Assembly (NCBI RefSeq): GCF_030997045.1
Contig: NZ_CP116899.1
Coordinates: forward strand, 3,248,001 to 3,312,000
Source: Microbulbifer sp. TB1203
GTDB taxonomy: Bacteria > Pseudomonadota > Gammaproteobacteria > Pseudomonadales > Cellvibrionaceae
Length of the DNA: 64,000 bases
Direction: 5' to 3'
Below are positions 52,806 to 61,600 of the stretch, in pieces; within the stretch, counting starts at the first letter, position 1; each line of letters begins with the position of its first letter. The position numbers and the translations under genes were made by a program. Under the pieces are notes generated by a model. The model had not been told where the DNA came from. It worked only from the letters and a program-made list of their open reading frames with translations, and searched no databases.

Positions 52806-54785
52806 TTAAAAGGAGAAAGACATATCCGCATAAATTGTCGGCTTATCTGCATCGTCTCCGGTGCCTTCAATGGAAGACTTGGAGGTGGTGGGCCAGGCGA
52901 CGGAGATCTGGCTGGCGAAGGATTCGCGCCAGCTGAATTTGAACAGCATGCCGGCGCCGCCGAAGGCGGCCCAATCGCTGGGAATCTCTTCGCCGAGTTC
53001 GTCCTCTTCGTAGTTGTTGACCACACCGTAGCCGCCGTCTGCAATCAGAGCGAACTGGAAGATGTCGTTCAGGCGCTCGCCGAAAACACGCGGGTTCAGG
53101 ACGTTGGGCAGGTCGAAGTACCACTCGGCGGAGAGAAGGCCGGCCTGGTCGGCGGAGAAGTCGCGCACGTCGAAAGCCCGCACGCCGTTGGCACCGCCGA
53201 GGGTGAACTGTTCGAAACCGGGCAGGCTGGCGTCGCTGTACTGCCAGCGGCTCTTCAGGATGAGGCGCGACTTGGCTTCGGTAAACGGGACGGGCAGGAA
53301 AAACAGGGAACTGGTGTCCACGGCAACTTTGGTAAAGTCTCCACCGCGCAACTCGTCCACTTCGTTCTGGAATTCACCGTACTGTATTTTGGTATTGAGG
53401 ACGTTGAGCATCGGTACGGCGCCGCTGGAGAGGCCGTCGATATAGAAGCCCAGTTCGCTGCCGTATACGTGGTCTCCCGGTTCGGGCAGTTCAATAATGG
53501 CGTCGAGATCCGATTTTTTGTCGGTGAGGCTGAAGGAGCCGGTGAGATTGAAGCCCCGGGAGCGGCGGAACTTGTGGTCTACGGTCATCGCGTAGCTTTC
53601 GTTGGTTCCTTCGATTTCCAGCAGATTGACGACGTTGTTGTCGTTGTCCAGGTCGCGCAGTTTGAACTGGTTGTAGTCCGCGGAGAACTGCAGACGGGTT
53701 CGCGGGCCGAACAGGGGCAGGCTGTAGCGGATCTGGCCGAGGTCGGAGCCGTAGTCCGAGTCCATATTGTCGACGTTGTTGGATTTGAGGTAACCGATGG
53801 TCAGGGCGTCGCCGATGCCGGTGGGGTTCAGCCATTCCAGGGAACTGTAGGAGCGCAGGTCGCCGGTAAAGATGGAGCCGTGGTTGTCCAGGCGGGTCAC
53901 CATTTTCCAGGTGCTTTCGTCCCGCGCCTTTAAGTTGAGGCGGGTTTCACCGGGATTGTCGCCGGGGCTGAAGTAGCCGGTGATATTGAGGGCCGGCAGG
54001 TCGTTGAGGAGGTAGAGTCCCTCTTCGATATCTTCGTGGTTGACCAGTTTGCCGCGATGGTTTTCAAAGGGAGCGGCCAGCTGTTCCAAGGAGTAGTTGT
54101 TATTGCCTTCGGCGGCGATCTGGCCTAGCAGGCCCTCCTGCACGACAAGGGTGACCACGCCGTTTTGCACTTCCTGTGCGGGTAGCTGCACCTGGGCGAG
54201 GAAGAGCCCCTGTTTGCGGTAGAAGCGAGTGAGCTCCGCGGCGATTTCCTCCAGGTCGCCGTAGCTGAGGCCGCGCTGGGCATTCTGCTGATCGATGATA
54301 TTGCTGAGGCGGCGCAGTTCTGCGGGGCCCAGGTCTTCGGATTCGTAGCGCAGGTTCATGCCGTCGAGCGTGAGGGCGAGCTCTTCCAGTTCATCGGCGG
54401 TGTAGCCGCTGGCGAGGAGCTGGTCTTCCTTCATGAATTTTATCCGCAGCCCTTCGGCGAGCTGCTCCACGACCTCTTTGGTGATACCGAACTCCGGGTA
54501 TTCCTTCAGGCGATGAAAGCGGAATTCCTTTACTGTGATGCGCGGGCCGCGGTTGCGCTGGGAGACTTGAGGGATTTCGGTATTGAGGTTGGGGTCTTCG
54601 CTGCGGGTGCGATGCTCGAAGTCGCGGATGACGTCCTGCTCGTTGATGGTGGGCGCGTCCTGGTCGAAGGCGGCACGGACGCGGCTGCGAAAGCTGGAGT
54701 CCCCTTCCTGGGCGTTGAGATAAGGCGCGACCAGCAGCAGGCTGGCACCGGCGACGGCCAGTCGGGTTTTACCACGGGTATTCAT
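52806..54785 (-). CDS. TpsB outer-membrane transporter (ShlB/FhaC/HecB type)
   Basis: TpsB is the barrel pore that exports and folds TpsA. The 659-residue protein has a signal peptide (MNTRGKTRLAVAGASLLLVA, cleaved at LNA-QEG) and a POTRA region (RITVKEFRFHRLKEYPEFGI, VVTLVVQEGLLGQIAAEGNN). A 16-strand-type barrel follows, ending DMSFSF. The lid-loop motif that is usually VRGY/F appears near residue 533 as NGVRAFDVRDF. The strong ribosome site GGGGGGAG precedes ATG 54785. Its substrate is almost certainly the TpsA two genes downstream. Confidence 0.92.
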   Translation of the reverse strand: MNTRGKTRLAVAGASLLLVAPYLNAQEGDSSFRSRVRAAFDQDAPTINEQDVIRDFEHRTRSEDPNLNTEIPQVSQRNRGPRITVKEFRFHRLKEYPEFGITKEVVEQLAEGLRIKFMKEDQLLASGYTADELEELALTLDGMNLRYESEDLGPAELRRLSNIIDQQNAQRGLSYGDLEEIAAELTRFYRKQGLFLAQVQLPAQEVQNGVVTLVVQEGLLGQIAAEGNNNYSLEQLAAPFENHRGKLVNHEDIEEGLYLLNDLPALNITGYFSPGDNPGETRLNLKARDESTWKMVTRLDNHGSIFTGDLRSYSSLEWLNPTGIGDALTIGYLKSNNVDNMDSDYGSDLGQIRYSLPLFGPRTRLQFSADYNQFKLRDLDNDNNVVNLLEIEGTNESYAMTVDHKFRRSRGFNLTGSFSLTDKKSDLDAIIELPEPGDHVYGSELGFYIDGLSSGAVPMLNVLNTKIQYGEFQNEVDELRGGDFTKVAVDTSSLFFLPVPFTEAKSRLILKSRWQYSDASLPGFEQFTLGGANGVRAFDVRDFSADQAGLLSAEWYFDLPNVLNPRVFGERLNDIFQFALIADGGYGVVNNYEEDELGEEIPSDWAAFGGAGMLFKFSWRESFASQISVAWPTTSKSSIEGTGDDADKPTIYADMSFSF

Positions 54786-54868
54786 ACTCCCCCCTACAAA
54801 TCCTTGTCACTATTTTTAAGCGCCCGCGGTCTGCTTTTGATTTTGAGCGCAGTATTGGCGTTTTGGAA

Positions 54869-57445
54869 TCACTCGAAATTGCGAACGATACGGAACCCGG
54901 TGAGCCCGTCGGCCTCGCCGCTGTGGAAGCGTTTGGTGGTGACCAGGCAGCGGCTCATGGCGTCATCGCGGCTGCCGCCGGCGGCCATCAATTTGCCCTC
55001 GGGGCCAAATACCCACTCCTGCACGTTGCCCACGGCGTTGACGATGCCGAAGGCGTTGCCGGTGCCCGCTCTGGCGGCCAACAGTTCAGTACCCTTCTCA
55101 ATGCCCCCGTACTTGAGGTAGCAGTTGCGGTCTGCGGCCTCGGTTTCTCCGTTGCCGCTGGCGGCGGCAAACCATTCCCGCTCGCTGGGCAGGCGGTAGT
55201 CATAGCCGGTCTGGGCGCTGAGCCAGTCGAGGTACTCTTCCGCCTGAGCAACGGAAACGTTATTGACGGGCAGTGTGTCCGGGCCGAGCTTTAGGCCCTC
55301 GCAGTGGCTGGTGGCGCTGCAGAAGCGCTTGAACTCCGCGTTGCTGATTTCGTATTTGCTCACCACAAGTGCTTTGCGGGTATCGCCATTGACGACGACC
55401 ATGGTGGGGCCTTTGCTGCCGTCTTCGAGGCGGTCGGCGCAGGTGTAGCGGTCGCCCCGGCCACCGCTGCCCGGTTGCAGGTGGCCGCAGTAGTCCAGCT
55501 TGAAATCCTGCAACAACTGTTGCTCCGGCAGCAGCGCTCGGGCGTCTTGCAGCAGGGGCGCGGTGCGCAAGGGGTCTTCCGCGGCAAGGCCTTGGATGCA
55601 GCCATTCAGCTCTTCAGCCAGTACCGGGCGGATTTTCAGGGCCTTGGCGGCGTCCAACTGGGCAAGCGCAGTGAGCTGCGGGGAAACGCCGCCGATATTC
55701 ATATCGAAGCGGCAACGCAGGGAGTCTTCCATTTCACCGAGGATGGCGTTGAGCTGCCGTTGTTTTTCCTGTTCCGCGCGGCGGCGCTCTTCTGCCAGTT
55801 CCTGCTGGCGCAGGCGTTCGGCTTCGCGCTCGGCGGCAAGGCGCTCGGCTTCGAGACGCGCACGCAGTTCTTCGCGCTCCTGCTCCAACTGGGATTTGAT
55901 TGCGGCGGTTTCGCCGGATTCGCCGTACCAGTTGGCGGCGCTGGTAAGCATGGCGTCCGCCTGGTCCAGGTTGCCGAGGTTGAGCTGGCCGGTGGCGGCG
56001 GCGACGAAGAGTTCGTAGACCTGCTGGCGTGAGGTGTCGAGGTAGTTCTCATCCTCGGGATTCAGTTGCGCGTATTCATCCAGCTCTACCTGGAGATCTT
56101 CTTCCCAGGATGGAGTGAGAGTACTGAGATCGATCAGGCGGCCGATAGTCTGGCGCTTGTCGGCGATCCTCCGCTCTTTCAGCTCTTTCTGCAGCTTCTG
56201 CTCCAGCTCGATTTTTACCCGCTGCTGCTCGGCGACGTTTTCCCTTTCCAGTTGATTGTAGGCAACGCCGGCCCCCACCAGCAGAGCGGCAAACGCGCCG
56301 CCCAAAAGCCATTTCCAGGTGTTGTTGACGAAGAACCTCTGGACAAACTCTTCCACCGTGGCAGTGCGGTCCCGACGTTTGAGGGCCAGCGCGGATTCCA
56401 GCGCGCGCCACTGGCGGCGGTTCAGCCCTCTGATCCGTTCCGGTTTCAGCCTCTGCTCCCAGGCTTTGTCCGCGGGCGTCTTATCGAATGGATGACGGCC
56501 GGAAAACAACTCGTAGGCAACGCAGCCCAGCGCGTAGACATCGTCACTGGGTGCGGGCTCTCCGCCCTGCAGCATTTCCATGCTGGCGTAGGCCGGGGTC
56601 AGGGCTCCCAGGGTGCTGGCATCGAAGAGGGTTTTCTCGCCGACCTTGCTGGCGATACTGCCTTCCGAAACCGCGCGGGCGATGCCGAAGTCGAATACCT
56701 TCGCACCCTTCTTCTCGGTTACGAAAATATTACCCGGCTTGAAGTCCGAGTGGACGATACTGTGGGAGTGTGCGTAGATCAGGGCCTGGGAGATATCTTT
56801 CAGAACGCTGCAGGCGAGCTCGAACTCCAAGCCCACACCAGCGTGCTCGCGCAACAACTTGTCGAGCGGCGCCCCCTCCAGGAACTCCATGGTCATGAAG
56901 ACCCGCTCACCCTCGCGGTCGAAATCGTAGACCGTTACGATGTTCGGGTGCGCCAGGGTCTGCGATTTGCGCGCTTCGCGCTGCAATGAGATGAAGGCGT
57001 CGGGGTGCTGGCGGAAATCGTCGTTCAGCAGCTTGATGGCGACGTAGGGCTCGCTGTCACTGGCCTCCACTTTCCGCCGGTCCAGTGCCTTGTACACCGC
57101 TCCCATGCCGCCGACCCCGAGCAGCTTGTCCAGCTCGAAGCGCCCCTTGATAACCGTCTTGGTAACGGCACCGACTCGGGAGGAGGAGGGCTCGAAGAAT
57201 ACGGCTTCACGAGCCGGCGAGGCTATTCGCGTGGCATCCGAGTCCCTGGAATCCGGCTTCAATACGGTAGCGTCAGCGGTGAAATCCGCAGCGGCGGAGG
57301 GAATAAGGCCGGGATTGCTCCCCACCGGCGGGTGATCGTTAGCCCCGGTGTTGTCGCGGCCGACAAATACTGTCGTATCGCCGTCATCGCGCGCCTTGTC
57401 AACCGGCTTGGCTATACGAGTCTTGTCGTTCAAATCCACCTCCAT
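54869..57445 (-). CDS. Ser/Thr protein kinase with FGE-sulfatase domain (PpkA-like)
   Basis: The 858-residue protein has a Thr-rich N-terminal tail (1-100) and a kinase domain (about 105-360: LLGVGGMGAVYKA, AIKLLNDDF, HSDFKPGNIFV, FDFGIARAV, DDVYALGCVAYELFSG). One membrane span (WLLGGAFAALLVGAGVAYNQ) and a long coiled coil (AERLAAEREAERLRQQELAE) follow. The C-terminal domain is of the formylglycine-generating enzyme type (ISNAEFKRFCSATSHCEGLK, NAVGNVQEWV, GLTGFRIVR). The domain order resembles PpkA/Stk1 kinases of type VI secretion clusters. The start is ATG 57445, or TTG 57433 directly after GGAGGTG. It lies 84 bases before tpsB and divergent from hcp. Confidence 0.9.
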   Translation of the reverse strand: MEVDLNDKTRIAKPVDKARDDGDTTVFVGRDNTGANDHPPVGSNPGLIPSAAADFTADATVLKPDSRDSDATRIASPAREAVFFEPSSSRVGAVTKTVIKGRFELDKLLGVGGMGAVYKALDRRKVEASDSEPYVAIKLLNDDFRQHPDAFISLQREARKSQTLAHPNIVTVYDFDREGERVFMTMEFLEGAPLDKLLREHAGVGLEFELACSVLKDISQALIYAHSHSIVHSDFKPGNIFVTEKKGAKVFDFGIARAVSEGSIASKVGEKTLFDASTLGALTPAYASMEMLQGGEPAPSDDVYALGCVAYELFSGRHPFDKTPADKAWEQRLKPERIRGLNRRQWRALESALALKRRDRTATVEEFVQRFFVNNTWKWLLGGAFAALLVGAGVAYNQLERENVAEQQRVKIELEQKLQKELKERRIADKRQTIGRLIDLSTLTPSWEEDLQVELDEYAQLNPEDENYLDTSRQQVYELFVAAATGQLNLGNLDQADAMLTSAANWYGESGETAAIKSQLEQEREELRARLEAERLAAEREAERLRQQELAEERRRAEQEKQRQLNAILGEMEDSLRCRFDMNIGGVSPQLTALAQLDAAKALKIRPVLAEELNGCIQGLAAEDPLRTAPLLQDARALLPEQQLLQDFKLDYCGHLQPGSGGRGDRYTCADRLEDGSKGPTMVVVNGDTRKALVVSKYEISNAEFKRFCSATSHCEGLKLGPDTLPVNNVSVAQAEEYLDWLSAQTGYDYRLPSEREWFAAASGNGETEAADRNCYLKYGGIEKGTELLAARAGTGNAFGIVNAVGNVQEWVFGPEGKLMAAGGSRDDAMSRCLVTTKRFHSGEADGLTGFRIVRNFE

Positions 57446-58076
57446 GGAAAATGTCTACAGCACGTCCGGATGCCATAGCTAGCCTGTGAAAGTTCTGGTA
57501 TCTGACTAAATCTAAAGAAGGAACTGCAGAAGTAGCGGCGGATTATACCGGACGGGGGTCACAGCAACAATGATACCTATCACAAATTACATCCGGACCA
57601 GGATGGTGCCAAGTCAGCCTTGATGGGCACGCTGCGCTTTGCCCATCCTACAGGGCCCGGATTTTCCACTTGCCCTCCTTTTCCGGACTTTTCGGTCCAG
57701 CCAAAGCCTGCGCGCAGCCGGGTCAAAATTTTTTCACAGAAATTCGGTCCCGAGTGGGGAGCTTGCCCGGACATAGCCTGAGCCCCCTCACCATCACCGC
57801 ACCAACAGCACACTCAAGCAACGATGCGGCCCCCAAAAACAGTGCCAGAGTGAATTTTGCCGGAGGTGACATAACTGCTGCCGGCAAACAAGCTTCGCCA
57901 GCTTATGAATTCGTGCCAGAGTCAATTAAATTATTGAAAAACATGGTTTTTTTTTGCAGATCACTCTGATTAAATGCTTCCAGTTGCCGTTACGGCAAGC
58001 CCTTAACTACTGCGTTTCGCGGTGGTAAAGGAATCACCACCCATGTCACGGACCACATAACCACGAGGGATTTTCC
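57446..58076. other. Divergent regulatory region between kinase and hcp
   Basis: The 631-base gap contains the GATGGGCA palindrome at 57622-57647 and a strongly AT-rich stretch near 57910-57980 with a T9 run that probably holds the hcp promoter. No convincing gene was found on either strand. Confidence 0.55.
57622..57647. repeat. GATGGGCA...TGCCCATC palindrome, second copy
   Basis: The arms are identical to those at 52649-52674, with loop CGCTGCGCTT, followed by CCTACAGGG. Two copies flank the kinase-tpsB pair. Confidence 0.8.
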
Positions 58077-58565
58077 ATGGCTATTTACATGAACTTCAAC
58101 AACAACGCGCCGAAAGGTAACGTAACTGCCAAAGGTTACGAGGACTGGATCGAAGTGGACAGCTTCAACTTTGGTGTCGGCCGCGGCATCAGCATGGAAG
58201 CCGGCGCTATGGCGAACCGCGAGGCTTCCCGCCCGAGCATCAGCGAAATTACCGTAACCAAGCGCATCGATGCGGCTTCCGGCGGTCTGTTCAAGGCTTC
58301 TGTTTCCGGCGACGAAGGCGTCAAGGCTGAGATCCACGTAGTACAGACCGGAGCCAACTCCGTAGAGAAGTACGCGGTTTACGCTCTGGAGGACTGCATC
58401 ATCTCTTCCTACAGCATCAGCGCCTCTGCAGGTGGTGCTCCGCAGGAGTCTCTCTCTCTGAGCTTCTCCAAGATCGAAGCGGACCTCAACCACGCAGACA
58501 AAACCAACAAAAACCCGAAAAATATGCGCGTGGGTTACGATCTCACTACCGCTACCGTGCTGTAA
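58077..58565 (+). CDS. hcp: Type VI secretion tube protein Hcp
   Basis: Hcp forms the hexameric ring that stacks into the type VI secretion inner tube and can carry effectors. The 162-residue product has family features: WIEVDSFNFGVGRGIS, PSISEITVTKRIDAASGGLF, AEIHVVQTG, YALEDCIISSYSISASAGG and ESLSLSFSKIE. ATG 58077 follows GAGGGA. It lies 120 bases before the rhs gene, so this Hcp probably loads that Rhs effector. No other structural T6SS genes are in the window. Confidence 0.95.
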   Translation: MAIYMNFNNNAPKGNVTAKGYEDWIEVDSFNFGVGRGISMEAGAMANREASRPSISEITVTKRIDAASGGLFKASVSGDEGVKAEIHVVQTGANSVEKYAVYALEDCIISSYSISASAGGAPQESLSLSFSKIEADLNHADKTNKNPKNMRVGYDLTTATVL

Positions 58566-58685
58566 GCAGCTTTTTCGGTTCTCACCGCAGGGGCCGAGTG
58601 CCTGCAGCCAAAAGCTGCGGGGGCTGCGGCCCCTCGGTGCTTCTTTCGCTCAAGGAATACACTGCAGGGTTTTCAGGGACTAGCC

Positions 58686-61600
58686 ATGTTTTTGGATGTT
58701 GAAAACAGACAGGGCGTTCGCTACCGCGTAAGGGAAGGATGGTATCAGCCGCCGTTCCTTTCACAGGCTTTTGCACAGAGCAATGTCGACCTTCAACTAC
58801 TCTTGAGCTTTGACGAAGCGGTAATCGAGCAAATTTACGATAGATTCCTTCGCTTCGAACAACGGCTTCCCGATCCCACAGGCCTGCATTATCGCAACGG
58901 GCATGAAGACCACCACCCGTTGGACCCCTATGCGGGTGCGCCGGCCGGCGTCACCGGCCAACGCAGGGATATCTACCGCGCCCTGGCCGATCAGCGCCTG
59001 ATCATCGAGGAAAATCCCCTCGGTGATGACCAGTTGGCGGAAGAGCAATCCGCACTGGCAGCCCAGATTCGCAGGGGCCTGCAGCAGATCGTCGCCGAAG
59101 AGCGGGCCGAGGCGGTCCGCATCCAGGAAATGCATGAACAGCGCAATGCACTGGAAAAAGCGGGCGCTTACATAAAGCGCTACGCCACCGGCTTCGGCCA
59201 GGCGGCCTGGGGCTTGGGGGTCTGGGTCAAGGACGTGCTCGAAGTGGCAGCCGTGATCAGCCCCGCCCGTCAGGCATTCGCCGCCACTAACGCCGCGGTC
59301 GACTATATCTACCACGACAAACCCCTGGAGGAATCCGGCCGGGAGTATCTGGCCGACGTCAAAAGGGAAGTGGTCGATGTGCTGGGATTCGATCCCACCT
59401 CGATCACAGCGGAACAACTGCGCCAGGCTTTCGAAGTTGCCGAACTGATTTACGATGATCCCGATCTGCGCAGCGCTATCACCCGATTTGCCAGGGACTA
59501 CGTCAGCGCCCAACACAGCCTGGAAGTAACCGAATTCACCGGCGGCGGTGTGTTTGAAATCGTGCTTACCATTGTATTGGCGGCGGTGACCGGCGGCGCC
59601 GGCGCCGTGGCAGCCCTAGCCAAAAATGCGCGCCTGATCGCCCGCTTCGAACGCATCGGAAAACTGATGATGCGCTTCGCTCGGCTCAAGAAGCAGCGCC
59701 TGAGGCGGATGAGAACCCGGGGCGCCAGCTTCTCCGACCTGGAATCCGTCGACGCCCCCGCCCCCCAAGCGGCGACCCCGCAGCCGGCGCGCCAATCGAA
59801 CGCTGCGGATTCCGGCAACGCCGGAAAGGGCGACGGCGCTGCCGACAACAATAGTCGCGCGGACAACACCAGCGAGCCAAACAACAGCAACGAGCCAGAT
59901 AACACCAACAGCGAGACCGGGCAAAACCGGAACGGCGACAGCACCCAGAACAACGAAACGGCCCTGGAAGGCGGCGAGCCCATCAACCTGAAAACCGGCG
60001 AGGAGCGCCTCACCCTGGTGGACGCGGTGCTGGACGGCCCCCTGCCCTTCACCCTGGCGCGCACCTACCGCAGCAGCAACCCGAAAGACTTCGGCATGGG
60101 TTGCGGCTGGACGCATACCCTCGGCGAGCGCCTGGAATGGCGCGGCAAAGGCAAGCCGCTGCACTTCCACGACGCCGAGGGCCGGATCATTGCCCTCCCC
60201 GCTCCGGGCGCCAGCGGCCGCAGCCACAATGTGGCGGAAAAGCTCAGTCTCACCCGCGTCGATGACGATCACTGGATAATCGCCCCCTACGGCGCGCCGA
60301 ATGGTGTGCAGAAACACTTCAAACCCGCCGGTGCATTTGCAGACTATTTCTCCCTGGCGGAGATCCGCGACGGCTACGGCAACTTTCATCGTTTCCACTA
60401 TGTCGACGAACGCCTGATCTGCGTCGAGAGCAGCCTCGGCGAAGCCCTGCACATCAGCCAGCCCCAGGGCAACGCAAATCGTAGCCGCATCGGCGAACTA
60501 AAGAAGGAAACCCGCGACGGCCGCATCACGGCCCTCGCCAGCTACCAGTACAGCGACGAAGGCGACCTGATCCAGGCCACCGATGCCGACGGCCACAGCG
60601 AGCGCTACCAGTATCACCGCCACGTTATCAAACAACGTACCCTCAAGAGCGGCTACAACTTCTATTTCGAGTGGGACGCCGAGGGCCCCGGCGCCCGCTG
60701 CCTGCGCCAATGGGGCGACCCCATCGACGGCCAGCCCACCTATAGCTACCAGTTCGACTGGGACGACGATCGCAAGGGTGTCACCGTCACCGACACCCGT
60801 GGCGGCCGGGAGCGCTACCGCTTCAACGACCGCGCCCTGCCCATCTATTACAGGGATGCGGAGGGTGCCGAAACCCTCTACAGCTACAACACCCTCGGCC
60901 AGCTGACCAAAGTCCAGTTGCCCAGCGAGGAGGGGCTCCCCCGCGAGGAACACTACGAATACGACTCCTACGGCCGCCTGATCCAAAAGACCGACGCCGC
61001 CGGCGGCGCGCACCGTATCGAATACAACGCCGAGGGCCTGCTGGCCAAAATCACCGATCCCGCCGGCCACTCATGGGAACGCCGCTACAACAAAAACGGC
61101 CAGGTTACCGAGAGCATCGACCCGCTCGGCAACGCGACAAAGTATGCCTACAACCCCATCGGCCTGGTGGGCAGCGTCACCGACCCTCTCGACAACACCA
61201 TTCGCTATCTGTGGAATCCCCAGGGCAAGCTCAGTGCCATCCACGACGCCATGGGCCGCTCCCGGCACTACCGCTACGACAACGCCCAGCGCCTGGTGGA
61301 GATTCGACAAGGGGCACAACAGGGCTCGGAGCAAGGCGGACCGAGCCAGAGCACCCGCTACGAGTACGATAGCCAGGACCGTATCAGCGCGGTAATCGCG
61401 GCGGACGGCGCCCGCACCCAGTACCGCTACAATCCCCAGGGCCTGGTAGCGGAAATCATCGACCCCGAGGGCCGCAGCACTCGCTACGACTACGACGGCC
61501 TCAGCCAGGTATGTGCGCGCACCAACCCCGACGGCAGCCGCCTCGAATACCACTACGACGGCGAGCGCAACCTGACCGGCCTCACCAACGAAAAGGGCGA

